Notes: generated by a model not told the origin, from the letters alone. Shown: positions 16,124-24,987, numbered from the stretch's first letter. The stretch: DNA of 38,155 bases from an uncultured Pelagibacteraceae bacterium (GCA_902608305.1 CACLNK010000004.1:1-38155), one strand, 5' to 3'. Program-made: numbers and translations.

Positions 16124-16543
16124 ATGACTAAGGATAAAACTGGAGTACAACTGAATCAAGGTCATACAAGTACAGATGACTATATAACGAGGAAATATGT
16201 TCTTCCTTTATTAAGAGATGAAAAAATGAGAAATAAATTAATAGAAGAACATAGAGCGTGCCCCGTAGGAAAAGCGCCTGCTCTTCATAAAGGTCAGCCA
16301 GGAGTTGAGCATAGTAAAGAATTAAGAACTGTTTTAGATAAACTAAGAAGACAACCAATGGCGGTAAAAAAATATATAACAGTATGCAAAAAAGATTTTG
16401 AAGATTATAGAATAGGTATTGTCAGTGGAGTAAGAGGCCAACCAGTTAAAATTTTAGAAGAGTCTTTTTCGTCAGAAGAAGCTTGTGAACATGCTATTTT
16501 TTTAAAGAGAGTTGTAGAACTATTAGAAAGGTATGCAGAGTGA
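16124..16543 (+). CDS. N,N-dimethylformamidase-like small (alpha) subunit
   Basis: A 139-residue helical protein immediately before the large subunit (22-base gap). Its second half, with R-R-Q-P-M-A-V-K-K-Y-I, F-E-D-Y-R-I-G-I-V-S-G, S-S-E-E-A-C-E-H-A-I-F-L-K-R-V and a final E-L-L, follows the pattern I recall from the small subunit of the Paracoccus DMFase (R-M-Q-P, W-D-A-Y-R-I-A, E-E-E-A-M-H-A-V-F-L-R-R). Size (about 15 kDa) and gene order agree. In the known enzyme this subunit wraps the large one and helps it assemble into a tetramer. The N-terminal 60 residues are less similar. Confidence 0.75.
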   Translation: MTKDKTGVQLNQGHTSTDDYITRKYVLPLLRDEKMRNKLIEEHRACPVGKAPALHKGQPGVEHSKELRTVLDKLRRQPMAVKKYITVCKKDFEDYRIGIVSGVRGQPVKILEESFSSEEACEHAIFLKRVVELLERYAE

Positions 16544-16565
16544 TTAATATTTTTAAAAGGTTAAT

Positions 16566-18923
16566 ATGTTAAGAATTACTGGCTATAGCGACAAATACTC
16601 AGCTTTTCCCAGAGAAAAAGTTAAGTTTTATGTTAATGCAGAAAAAAAAGAAAATTATGAAGTTCAAATTGTTAGATTAATTCATGGAGATACAAATCCA
16701 GAAGGTCCTGGTTATAAAGAAGAAGAAATTGGAGCACCATGTAATAAAACATATCAGGGAAGAAACCAAAGAATTCACGGCGGATCTTATGTTGTTATTC
16801 CACAAGATCAAAGATTAAATACTACTAGTTTTACATTACAAGCATATATATTTCCAACCACACCTGACAAAGGACGACAAGGACTTTTAACTAAATGGAA
16901 CGAAAAAACTAAAAGTGGATACGGACTTTTTATAGACGAAAATGCATGCCTTTCAGTAGCGATAGGAGACGGAGCTGGACAAGTTATGAACTTGTCTAGT
17001 GAAAAAAAATTAATGAGAAAAGTTTGGTATCTTGTAGCTGCGAGTTATGATGCTGAGACAGGTAAAGTTAAATTGTATCAAGAACCATGTGTAACGCCAA
17101 CTAATGGTGGACTAGGTATGTCATTACTTCATCCTGCAGATGAAACAACATCTTTTGTAGAAGCAACTAATAATTTAAAACCAAGAGCAAATGATGCACC
17201 TTTTTTAATGGCAGCATGCACTTTAAATGATCGTTCTGGAAGACATATTCAAGGAGCACATTACAAAGAAGCAATAGAGCCAGTTGAATTACCAGAACAA
17301 ACTTTAACTTATAACGGTAAGATTGATAGACCAAGATTAAGCAAGAAAGCATTGTCAAAAGCAGAAATTGAGTCTTTAGCTAGAGGGTATGGTGGATGTA
17401 CTTCAGAGTTAAGATCTGAAGTTATTGGTGCTTGGGATTTTCATTCAAATATAACCACAAATATAGCATCAACTTATATAGTTGACACAACTTCAAATCA
17501 TTTAAATGGTTTTATAATTAATTTACCATGCAGAGGAATGACAGGTTATAATTGGACAGCTGATGAAATGGTCTATCATCACAAACCGGAAGAGTATGGA
17601 GCCATACATTTTCATGATGATGATATTGACGATGCAAGATGGGAAGTAGATTTCACTTATGAAGTGCCAGATTTAATTAAGAGCGGAGTATATGCTGCAA
17701 GATTAAGAATTAATGGCGAAGATTCATCTGAAACAGAAGATTTCATTCCATTTGTAATAAAACCTCCAAAAGGAAAAACAACTTCAAAACTTTTATTTGT
17801 TCTTCCTTCAAATAGTTATATGGCTTATTCAAATGATAACCTAGGAACAAATTCAGTAGTTGCACAATTACTAGCAGGTAAGGTACCAGTAATGTCAGCA
17901 TCAGATTTATATTTAAACGAACATAGAGAATACGGATTATCAACTTATTCTCAACACTCAGATGGAAGTGGAGTAGCTATTTCATCAAGATTAAGACCAA
18001 TACTTAATATGAGACCAAAATATAGACATTGGTTGTCACCTTCGTTATGGCAGCTAAATGCAGACCTTCACTTGACAGATTGGTTAGAAGAAAAAAATTT
18101 AGATTTTGATGTTGTAACAGATGAAGATTTGCACATAGAGGGCGTTGACATGTTAAATCGTTATAGATGTGTGTTGACCGGTTCGCATCCTGAATATAGT
18201 TCAGAAAAAATGCTTGCAGCATATGAGTCATATCAATTGAATGGTGGAAGATGGATATACCTAGGCTCAGATGGTTTTTATTGGATTAGTGAATATCATC
18301 CAGATAACCCAAATATTATAGAAGTTAGAAAAGGAGAAGCTGGAACAAGAGCTTGGACAGCAAATCCTGGAGAATATAACAATGCTTTTGATGGAAAATA
18401 TGGTGGAATGTGGAGAGCTCGTGGAAGAATACCATCAAAAGTATGTGGACTAACTTTTACAGCTTATGGATTTGACGTTTCTTCTTACTATAGAAGAGAA
18501 CCTGATAGTAAGAGACCAGAATGTTCATGGATTTTTGAAGGTGTGGGAGACGATGAAGTAATTGGAGATTTTGGTTTAGTAGGAGGTGGTGCTGCTGGTC
18601 TAGAATTAGACAGATATGATCTAGAATTTGGAACACCACACAATGCTTATTTATTAGCAAGATCAGAAAATCATACGAACCTAATGCTACAAGTTAATGA
18701 AGAAATTCACTTCTCAGTTAGAGGTTATTATGGTGGAGGAACTGAGAACCCAATGGTTAGAGCCGATATGATTTATTATAAAACACCAAATGATGGCGCT
18801 TTATTTGCACCAGGATCGCTTTCATGGTGTGGAAGTTTGTCTTACAACGAATATAACAATAATGTTTCTAAGATTTTAGAAAATGCTATTAGAGGATTTT
18901 TAAAAGAAGGACCTTTGCCATAA
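16566..18923 (+). CDS. N,N-dimethylformamidase-like large (beta) subunit, mononuclear iron amidohydrolase
   Basis: A 785-residue protein with the DMFase large-subunit layout: an N-terminal beta domain, a concanavalin/LamG-like lectin domain (about 70-270), then the catalytic domain. The catalytic region has S-N-S-Y418-M-A-Y421-S-N, S-T-Y461-S-Q-H-S-D-G-S-G and G-S-H541-P-E543-Y. Spacing Y421-Y461-E543 (40 and 82) nearly equals that of the iron ligands I recall for Paracoccus DMFase (Y399, Y440, E521), and H541 matches its catalytic His519. The family uses Fe(III) to hydrolyse N-substituted formamides. Here the true substrate is unknown; a small amide is inferred. It overlaps the next start (TAATG) and sits with a symporter, hydrolases and a dehydrogenase. 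Confidence 0.88.
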   Translation: MLRITGYSDKYSAFPREKVKFYVNAEKKENYEVQIVRLIHGDTNPEGPGYKEEEIGAPCNKTYQGRNQRIHGGSYVVIPQDQRLNTTSFTLQAYIFPTTPDKGRQGLLTKWNEKTKSGYGLFIDENACLSVAIGDGAGQVMNLSSEKKLMRKVWYLVAASYDAETGKVKLYQEPCVTPTNGGLGMSLLHPADETTSFVEATNNLKPRANDAPFLMAACTLNDRSGRHIQGAHYKEAIEPVELPEQTLTYNGKIDRPRLSKKALSKAEIESLARGYGGCTSELRSEVIGAWDFHSNITTNIASTYIVDTTSNHLNGFIINLPCRGMTGYNWTADEMVYHHKPEEYGAIHFHDDDIDDARWEVDFTYEVPDLIKSGVYAARLRINGEDSSETEDFIPFVIKPPKGKTTSKLLFVLPSNSYMAYSNDNLGTNSVVAQLLAGKVPVMSASDLYLNEHREYGLSTYSQHSDGSGVAISSRLRPILNMRPKYRHWLSPSLWQLNADLHLTDWLEEKNLDFDVVTDEDLHIEGVDMLNRYRCVLTGSHPEYSSEKMLAAYESYQLNGGRWIYLGSDGFYWISEYHPDNPNIIEVRKGEAGTRAWTANPGEYNNAFDGKYGGMWRARGRIPSKVCGLTFTAYGFDVSSYYRREPDSKRPECSWIFEGVGDDEVIGDFGLVGGGAAGLELDRYDLEFGTPHNAYLLARSENHTNLMLQVNEEIHFSVRGYYGGGTENPMVRADMIYYKTPNDGALFAPGSLSWCGSLSYNEYNNNVSKILENAIRGFLKEGPLP

Positions 18924-19291
18924 TGAGCAAATCTGAATTCAGTAGACCAGCTGGTACAGACGGAAAGGGTATTTTAGGATCTGATGGTCTTAATCCTTTA
19001 AACAATTTGGAGAAAGTAGCTCTAGGTGATTTAGATGAAGATAAACTTAATGATCTTGCAAAATGCCTCTTCACTTTAAATAATAGAAAATATGGTCCAA
19101 TACCAGGAGCGTATATGGTAATGTGTACTAAGCCTGGCAAAGAATGGTGTGTAGCCCAACTTAATGCTGACAGAGCAAAACCATTCGTTATATTTGAAGA
19201 TAAAGTATTTACTTCAATTGAAGCAGCACAGAAAGAAGCAGAAAGAATTAAAAAAAAACGAGGTGAATCAGCACCAAGGCGTTGTACCTAA
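18923..19291 (+). CDS. Small unknown protein in the DMFase-like operon
   Basis: A 122-residue soluble protein that I do not recognise. The N-terminal 40 residues are Gly/Asp-rich and probably flexible (G-K-G-I-L-G-S-D-G). The rest has a compact alpha/beta look: P-G-A-Y-M-V-M-C-T, then W-C-V-A-Q-L-N-A-D, F-V-I-F-E-D-K-V-F and a charged helix ending Arg/Lys-rich. Two Cys are in the central strands and one near the C-terminus. The start overlaps the large-subunit stop by one base, so its level is tied to DMFase synthesis; it could be a third subunit, a metal-insertion helper or an adaptor for the symporter gene that follows 16 bases later. Confidence 0.75.
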   Translation: MSKSEFSRPAGTDGKGILGSDGLNPLNNLEKVALGDLDEDKLNDLAKCLFTLNNRKYGPIPGAYMVMCTKPGKEWCVAQLNADRAKPFVIFEDKVFTSIEAAQKEAERIKKKRGESAPRRCT

Positions 19292-19307
19292 ATTTGAAAG
19301 GGAATAA

Positions 19308-21374
19308 ATGTCCGAAAAATCTCTCTGGTTGTTTATTTTTATATTGTTGTATGCTGCTTATTGTTTTTTCTGGGGTGTAAGAGGATCAAAATATAATTCA
19401 GACAATCCAGAACAATATTATTTGGCAAATAGAAATATTTCTTCATGGGTTTTTTTCTTTGCAGCAACAGCTGCTACATTTGCTGGATTAACAGTAATAT
19501 CGCAAACCAGTCTTGTTTTTCATGATGGCTTTCAATATGTTGGAACAGCATTTATCGCTATAACAGTTCCTCTTGGGAGTATATTTTTTTTTAAGAGACA
19601 ATGGATGTTAAGTAGAAAATTTGGATATATTACTCCAGGTGAAATGTATTATGATTATTACAAGAGTGATGCAATTCGTGTTATTTCAGTCTTAGTAACA
19701 TTTTTCATAGCTATACCTTTGCTTGCAGTTTTTTTTGGAGCAACAGGCTATTTGGTAAACACATTAACCGATGGTTATGTTTCTAGAGAATTGAGCATGT
19801 GGATAATTTCCACAATTGTTTTGTTTTATGTGACAAGTGGAGGTTTTAAATCTATTGTTAGCGTAGGAGTAGTCCAATCCTGGCTTTACTTTTTAACAAT
19901 AATTCTTTTAGGAATCATTGTTTATTCTTTTGTAGGAAATTTTGAAATTTTTGGTAAAGCTTTGGCAAAAGTAGCAAACACAAGCGTTAGTTCTTGGGGA
20001 AATACCAATGGTTATGGAGGTGGAGATTATAATGGTTATTTCGCTTTACCAGGAGTTATACAATGGGTGGCAGGTTTAGGAAAGAATGAAGCAGTAGGAG
20101 GTCCTTGGACTGCAATGATGATTTTCACTTTTGCCATTTCTTTTATGGGTATAGTTCTTTCGCCTTCATTTTCTATGTGGAGTTATTCTGTAAAACATCC
20201 AAAGGCCTTTTCTTATTATCAAGTTTGGGGATCTGCTGTTATTGTAGGTTTATTATTATTTATATTTACAACATATCAAGGAATAGGTGCTAGCTTATTA
20301 GGAGCAAATGCGGATATCAATAGTAATGGACTTTCTATTAATACTTTATTACCAGAAATTTCTAAAGAAGATCATTCATTAATAATTTATCATATTATAG
20401 GTTTAATGGATAAACATGCTCTTTGGTTAACTGGTTTATTAGCAGTAGGATTGATAGCAGCACTACAGTCAACAGCAGCAGCTCTTTTAATGACATCAGG
20501 AAGCATTATCACGAGAGACTTATATAAAGCTTATATTAATAAAAGTATAAATTGGGAAAAAGAGCGTGCAGCGGCTCGCATAATAATGATGTTAATCTTT
20601 TTAGCATCACTTTATGTAGCAACATTTGCTAAGCCAGCGATGGTAATCTTTAGTGGAATAGCAATTTCTATAGCTTTTCAGTTCTTAATTGTTTTACTGG
20701 GACTGGTTTGGTTTCCTTGGATAACAAGAGGGGCAGCAATTTATGGATTGGTTATTGGAATAATCATTGTTATTTTAACAGAGACTATCGGACAACAAAT
20801 TAGTGGCAATAGGCTACCTTGGGGAAGATGGCCACTAACAATCCATTCTGGAGTATGGGGATTAATATTTAATGTATTTATTTGTTTTTCTATCTCTGCT
20901 TTTTCTAATATTACAAAAATTGATATTTATAGATCGCATAGACAAAAGTTTCATGATTTTTTAAATGAACACATGGGATTGCATCCAAGCAGAACAAAGC
21001 TAAGATCTTTTGCTTATGTAATAGCATTGATCTGGCTTTTTTTTGGAGTTGGACCAGGACAAGTACTCGGAAATAATTTTTTTGGAGAACCTGGGGCTGG
21101 TTACGAAGCTTGGGTTTTAAAAATACCATCTATTTGGGGATATCAACTGATTTGGTGGTTCTTTGGTATAGGATTAATCTGGTTCCTAGCAAGCAAAATG
21201 GATTTATCAACTTTACCAAATAAACCAATTCAAGCAAATGATCTTTATAAAAAACCAGATGAGGTTCAAGGAGAAGTTAACTATATAGATAAAGTTGGAA
21301 CAGGATATGGATGGATTTTAATCCTTGTAGGAATGGCAATATTCTCAATAGTATTTTATATTTATTTTGTATAA
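19308..21374 (+). CDS. Sodium:solute symporter (SSS family)
   Basis: A 688-residue inner-membrane protein with about 14-15 helices. The SSS signature is clear: E-Q-Y-Y-L-A-N-R-N-I-S-S-W followed by A-A-T-A-A-T-F-A-G-L-T, then F-G-Y-I-T-P-G-E-M-Y-Y-D-Y-Y-K-S-D, and L-I-A-A-L-Q-S-T-A-A-A-L-L-M-T-S-G-S in the Na-binding region. It is somewhat longer than typical PutP-like members, with a long Gly-rich periplasmic loop (about residues 220-255) and extra C-terminal helices. Its place after the DMFase genes suggests it imports their substrate using a sodium gradient, to which a rhodopsin proton pump could contribute through exchange. Confidence 0.92.
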   Translation: MSEKSLWLFIFILLYAAYCFFWGVRGSKYNSDNPEQYYLANRNISSWVFFFAATAATFAGLTVISQTSLVFHDGFQYVGTAFIAITVPLGSIFFFKRQWMLSRKFGYITPGEMYYDYYKSDAIRVISVLVTFFIAIPLLAVFFGATGYLVNTLTDGYVSRELSMWIISTIVLFYVTSGGFKSIVSVGVVQSWLYFLTIILLGIIVYSFVGNFEIFGKALAKVANTSVSSWGNTNGYGGGDYNGYFALPGVIQWVAGLGKNEAVGGPWTAMMIFTFAISFMGIVLSPSFSMWSYSVKHPKAFSYYQVWGSAVIVGLLLFIFTTYQGIGASLLGANADINSNGLSINTLLPEISKEDHSLIIYHIIGLMDKHALWLTGLLAVGLIAALQSTAAALLMTSGSIITRDLYKAYINKSINWEKERAAARIIMMLIFLASLYVATFAKPAMVIFSGIAISIAFQFLIVLLGLVWFPWITRGAAIYGLVIGIIIVILTETIGQQISGNRLPWGRWPLTIHSGVWGLIFNVFICFSISAFSNITKIDIYRSHRQKFHDFLNEHMGLHPSRTKLRSFAYVIALIWLFFGVGPGQVLGNNFFGEPGAGYEAWVLKIPSIWGYQLIWWFFGIGLIWFLASKMDLSTLPNKPIQANDLYKKPDEVQGEVNYIDKVGTGYGWILILVGMAIFSIVFYIYFV

Positions 21375-21380
21375 TTAGTT

Positions 21381-22550
21381 ATGACTTTAAACCCATTTAA
21401 TTTCTACACAACACCCGGAATTCGATTTGGAAGTGGCCAAGCAAAAGATTCATGTAAAGAAATTTTTAAGCAACTTGGTTCTCGTGTTCTTTTTATTACT
21501 GACAAAGGACTAATGTCACTAGGCTTGACTAAGCCAACCATAGAAGAACTAAAAAAAAATGGTTCGGTTGAGGTGTTTGATGATGTTGAAGCTGACCCTT
21601 CTCAAAAAACACTTTTAAAAGCAATTGATGCTGGAAAAAAATTTAAGGCAACAGGAGTCATTGGTTTTGGCGGAGGATCATCAATGGATGTAGCCAAATT
21701 ATCGGCATTAATACTTGGGTCAAATGAAGATTTAGAAAAAGCATGGGGAGTTGCAAATGCAAAAGGACCGCGTCTTCCTTTAGCTTTAGTTCCAACTACT
21801 GCGGGTACTGGTTCAGAAGTTACACCTGTATCAATCATCACAGTTGGAGAAGAAGAAAAAAAAGGAGTATCTTCACCAATAATTTTACCCGATTTAGCAA
21901 TTTTAGATCCAGAACTTACACTTGGTCTTCCTGCTGCAACTACAGCATCAACAGGTATTGATGCTATGGTTCATGCAATTGAGGGATATGCCTCTTCAAA
22001 TAAAAACAATAATGTTATTTCAAAAATGTTAGCGATCGAAGCACTTAAATTACTTGGAGGCTCAATAGAAAAAGCTGTTATAGATGGATCAAATGTTGAG
22101 GCTAGAGGCAATATGCTTATAGGCGCTATGTTAGCCGGAAAAGCTTTTGCAAACTCTCCTGTCGCTGCTGTTCATGCTTTAGCTTATCCAATAGGAGGAA
22201 CTTTTCATATTTCACATGGTCTTTCGAATTCATTAGTTTTGCCCTATGTGCTTAGGTTTAATAGTGTTGATGTAAAAGCAGCAAAGTATTATGCTGAACT
22301 TGCACCATATGTTTTTCCAAAATTAGATATTAATAAGGGTACCCAAGCAGTGTGTGCAGAATTTATTGATAAATTGGAAGATTTGTCAAAAAGACTTGGT
22401 TTACCTCAGAAGTTAAGGGAAGTTGATATTCCAAAGAATGCTTGTGAGAAAATGGCAAGTGATGCAATGAAACAAACTAGATTATTAGTTAATAATCCTA
22501 GAGAAGTAACCGAAAAAGATGCGTTTAACATTTACCAGTCAGCTTGGTAG
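21381..22550 (+). CDS. Iron-containing (type III) alcohol dehydrogenase
   Basis: A 389-residue NAD(P)-dependent Fe-ADH. The cofactor loop G-F-G-G-G-S-S-M-D-V-A-K lies near residue 95. The metal ligands D194, H198, H265 and H279 are spaced as in FucO (D196, H200, H263, H277). P-T-T-A-G-T-G-S-E-V-T is the classic second family signature. It follows the symporter gene by six bases. In the operon it would interconvert an alcohol and an aldehyde arising from the imported compound; Fe-ADHs of this kind also act on 4-hydroxybutyrate or glycolaldehyde-like substrates. Confidence 0.93.
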   Translation: MTLNPFNFYTTPGIRFGSGQAKDSCKEIFKQLGSRVLFITDKGLMSLGLTKPTIEELKKNGSVEVFDDVEADPSQKTLLKAIDAGKKFKATGVIGFGGGSSMDVAKLSALILGSNEDLEKAWGVANAKGPRLPLALVPTTAGTGSEVTPVSIITVGEEEKKGVSSPIILPDLAILDPELTLGLPAATTASTGIDAMVHAIEGYASSNKNNNVISKMLAIEALKLLGGSIEKAVIDGSNVEARGNMLIGAMLAGKAFANSPVAAVHALAYPIGGTFHISHGLSNSLVLPYVLRFNSVDVKAAKYYAELAPYVFPKLDINKGTQAVCAEFIDKLEDLSKRLGLPQKLREVDIPKNACEKMASDAMKQTRLLVNNPREVTEKDAFNIYQSAW

Positions 22551-22559
22551 GGTAGATAT

Positions 22560-23390
22560 ATGAAAGATAAAGATATTTTTGAACCAACCACAAAATTTAA
22601 CACAGGTATCAAGTTATATATGTTTCAAACAGGCTCAATTAAAACAAAATTAAAATTTATAAAAATGAATCAAAGTGAAGAACCTTATGAAATACCTGTA
22701 CCATGGTTTTTGATAAAACATCCACAAGGAGACGTTATCATTGATGGTGGAATGCCAATAGAAGCAGCACTAGATAAACATAAACACTGGGGTTCAGTAG
22801 TCGAAGCTTATGATCCTGTAATGAAAACATCAGAATGGTGTAGAGATATGGTAAAAACTGTAAATACAAAACCTGAAGATGTTAAGTATGTGATACAAAC
22901 CCATCTTCATTTAGACCACTCAGGAGCTATAGGACATTTCCCAAATGCCACTCATATTACTCAAAGACTAGAATATGATTATGCATTTAATCCTGACTGG
23001 TTTTCTGGTCCAGCTTATATAAGGGCAGACTTTGATAAACCAAATATTCGTTGGAAATTTTTGCAAGGTAAGAAGACTGATTTTTACGATGTTTATGGCG
23101 ATGGAGTTATAAAAATAATATTTACCCCAGGACACACTCCTGGTCATCAATCTGTATTGGTTAAACTTCCAAAAACTGGCCATATGTTATTTACAGGTGA
23201 TGCCTGCTACACAGGTGATCATTGGTGTGATAAATGTTTACCTGGACTTGTTGCTTCTTCTACCGATGCAGCAGAGTCTGTAAAAAAATTAAGAAAAGTA
23301 GCAAAGGAACATGATGCAAAAGTCGTTTGGGGTCATGATCCTGTTTCATGGCCTGGCTGGAAAAAAGCGCCTATGTTTTATTATGATTAA
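22560..23390 (+). CDS. MBL-fold metallohydrolase, AHL-lactonase-like
   Basis: A 276-residue metallo-beta-lactamase-fold hydrolase. The dinuclear zinc motif is T-H115-L-H117-L-D119-H120-S-G; a further His lies in G-H-T-P-G-H, the bridging Asp in F-T-G-D-A, and the last His in V-W-G-H-D-P. The arrangement and length resemble the AttM/AiiA lactonase group, which open lactone rings; such proteins also act in gamma-butyrolactone breakdown. As last gene of the operon after an alcohol dehydrogenase, opening a lactone is a reasonable but unproven role. Confidence 0.9.
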   Translation: MKDKDIFEPTTKFNTGIKLYMFQTGSIKTKLKFIKMNQSEEPYEIPVPWFLIKHPQGDVIIDGGMPIEAALDKHKHWGSVVEAYDPVMKTSEWCRDMVKTVNTKPEDVKYVIQTHLHLDHSGAIGHFPNATHITQRLEYDYAFNPDWFSGPAYIRADFDKPNIRWKFLQGKKTDFYDVYGDGVIKIIFTPGHTPGHQSVLVKLPKTGHMLFTGDACYTGDHWCDKCLPGLVASSTDAAESVKKLRKVAKEHDAKVVWGHDPVSWPGWKKAPMFYYD

Positions 23391-23423
23391 ATTATGTTTT
23401 ATTTTTTTATAAATTATGTTTTA
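23388..23423. repeat. 14-base direct repeat upstream of bioY
   Basis: TAAATTATGTTTTA occurs exactly at 23388-23401 and 23410-23423, a 22-base (two-turn) step, filling the spacer between the MBL stop and bioY. It may be an operator for biotin control, although it does not match the BioR box TTATMTATAA as I know it. Confidence 0.45.
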
Positions 23424-23435
23424 CTATTGTAAGCT

Positions 23436-24002
23436 ATGAAAAATAATACAACTTTGATCAATTCGCTTCTTTCGACATACAATGTAAATACTTATATTAA
23501 AAATATTTCTTTAGTATTATTTGGTACTTTACTCTTAGCATTATCTTCAAAAGTTCAAGTTCCATTTTGGCCAGTACCAATGACCATGCAAACATTTATA
23601 GTCTTTATTATTGGTATGGCGTATGGTTGGAGGTTAGCGTTTTTTACATTGGTAGCTTATCTATTTGAAGGAGCATTAGGATTACCAGTTTTTGCTAAAG
23701 GTGGTGGATTACTTTACTTAACAGGACCCACAGCAGGTTATCTTTATGGCATGACAATAGCAGCTGGTGTTATAGGTGCTTTTGCGGAACTTGGTTACAA
23801 CAATTCTTATTTTAAAAGTTTGATATCGTTACTAATTGGAACTTTTATCATCTTTTTATTTGGAGTTGGATATCTTGGTTCGGTAATTGGATACGATAAA
23901 GCATTAGCAGGAGGATTATATCCTTTTATTCCAAGCGAATTCTTTAAGATTGGTCTTGCAGTAGTTCTTATTCCATCTATTACCAAATATATTAGTAAGT
24001 AA
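23436..24002 (+). CDS. bioY: Biotin transporter BioY
   Basis: The substrate-binding S component of biotin ECF transport: 188 residues, six hydrophobic helices. The family segment V-Q-V-P-F-W-P-V-P-M-T-M-Q-T, then L-P-V-F-A-K-G-G-G and T-G-P-T-A-G-Y-L-Y-G are all present. No bioM or bioN is nearby; solo BioY is common and works alone. Biotin uptake connects to the minus-strand operon downstream, which encodes a biotin carboxylase and a biotin carrier. The 45-base spacer with a direct repeat suggests its own control. It converges on the Gfo/Idh gene. Confidence 0.94.
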   Translation: MKNNTTLINSLLSTYNVNTYIKNISLVLFGTLLLALSSKVQVPFWPVPMTMQTFIVFIIGMAYGWRLAFFTLVAYLFEGALGLPVFAKGGGLLYLTGPTAGYLYGMTIAAGVIGAFAELGYNNSYFKSLISLLIGTFIIFLFGVGYLGSVIGYDKALAGGLYPFIPSEFFKIGLAVVLIPSITKYISK

Positions 24003-24007
24003 ATTTA

Positions 24008-24985
24008 TTAAGATATAAAAACTTTTTTATTTATTTTCGAAGATTTGACAATTGCTTCCATAACTTTGACATTGTGGGCAGCCTCTGAACTTTTTACTCT
24101 ATAATTCTTTTTTTTGTTACAGCTGTCAGCAAATTCTTGCAATTCCAAAAATAATGTATTTTTATTTATTAAATTTAATTTTTGTATTTTTCCATTTTTA
24201 TTAACTATTTTGATTTTATTTTTGTCTATATCTGAAAAAATATTCATATTAGTTCCAAATACATTAAATGTTGTAGTGTAAGGGCAAGCAAAAATAGTTG
24301 TTAAGTTTCCTGTACAGTTTTTATTAAGTTCAAATAAAGCAGAAGTAGTATCGTCTATATTGACTTTAACAGCATATTTTTTTACTAAAGATTGTACAGA
24401 CTTGACTTGTCCGCCAAAAAAACACATTAGATCTATCATATGTATACCTAAGCCAGCTATTGCTCCTCCAGGACTTTCTTTTCTGTTTGCGCGCCAAAAT
24501 TTTTTTTTATAGTTTAATGCACCAGATGCGGAGAAATTTGAATCTATATGTAATATTTTTCCAATTTTTTTCTGGCGATTTAAATTATTTATAAAATCAG
24601 AAACGCTCGAATATCTTCTGTTATGACCAACAGACAAAGTTTTTTTATATTTTTTTGCAGTCAAATACATTTTTTTTGCATCTAAATATTTTGTTGCCAT
24701 TGGTTTTTCTACAAAAACATGTTTTCCATGTCGTAATGCTTGAATCGCATGTTTTGCATGCAGTGAGTGTGGGGTCGTTAAGATTATTGCATTAATTTGA
24801 GGATCTTTAAGTATAGCTTTGAAAGAGTCATGGTAATGAGTTTTGTATTTTTTTGAAAAATCAATTCGTTTTTTTTTACTTTTAGAATAACAACTTACAA
24901 TTTTAATTTTATTACTTTTTCCTTGGATTGATTTTGCTAGTTCATCTGACCACCAACCTAAACCTACTGAAGCAGCTTTAATCAT
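24008..24985 (-). CDS. Gfo/Idh/MocA-family oxidoreductase
   Basis: A 325-residue NAD(P)-dependent oxidoreductase. The N-terminal Rossmann motif is atypical in detail (S-V-G-L-G-W-W) but the family landmarks are in order: T-T-P-H-S-L-H-A, V-F-V-E-K-P-M-A (the E-K-P Lys near the cofactor) and G-L-G-I-H-M-I-D-L-M with the catalytic His region. These enzymes oxidise sugars, inositols or cyclic polyols. As last gene of the long minus-strand operon that begins with a ribose-type importer, it could act on the imported carbohydrate-like compound. The protein is Lys/Asn-rich. Confidence 0.88.
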   Translation of the reverse strand: MIKAASVGLGWWSDELAKSIQGKSNKIKIVSCYSKSKKKRIDFSKKYKTHYHDSFKAILKDPQINAIILTTPHSLHAKHAIQALRHGKHVFVEKPMATKYLDAKKMYLTAKKYKKTLSVGHNRRYSSVSDFINNLNRQKKIGKILHIDSNFSASGALNYKKKFWRANRKESPGGAIAGLGIHMIDLMCFFGGQVKSVQSLVKKYAVKVNIDDTTSALFELNKNCTGNLTTIFACPYTTTFNVFGTNMNIFSDIDKNKIKIVNKNGKIQKLNLINKNTLFLELQEFADSCNKKKNYRVKSSEAAHNVKVMEAIVKSSKINKKVFIS

Positions 24986-24987
24986 AT

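Noticed and set aside
17167..18660. Several opposite-strand open frames inside the DMFase large-subunit gene
   Set aside because: They are short, Leu/His-rich shadows of a clear conserved gene.
16566..18923. Definite assignment as a DMF-degrading enzyme
   Set aside because: Only the family and probable iron site can be seen; the substrate cannot be read from sequence.
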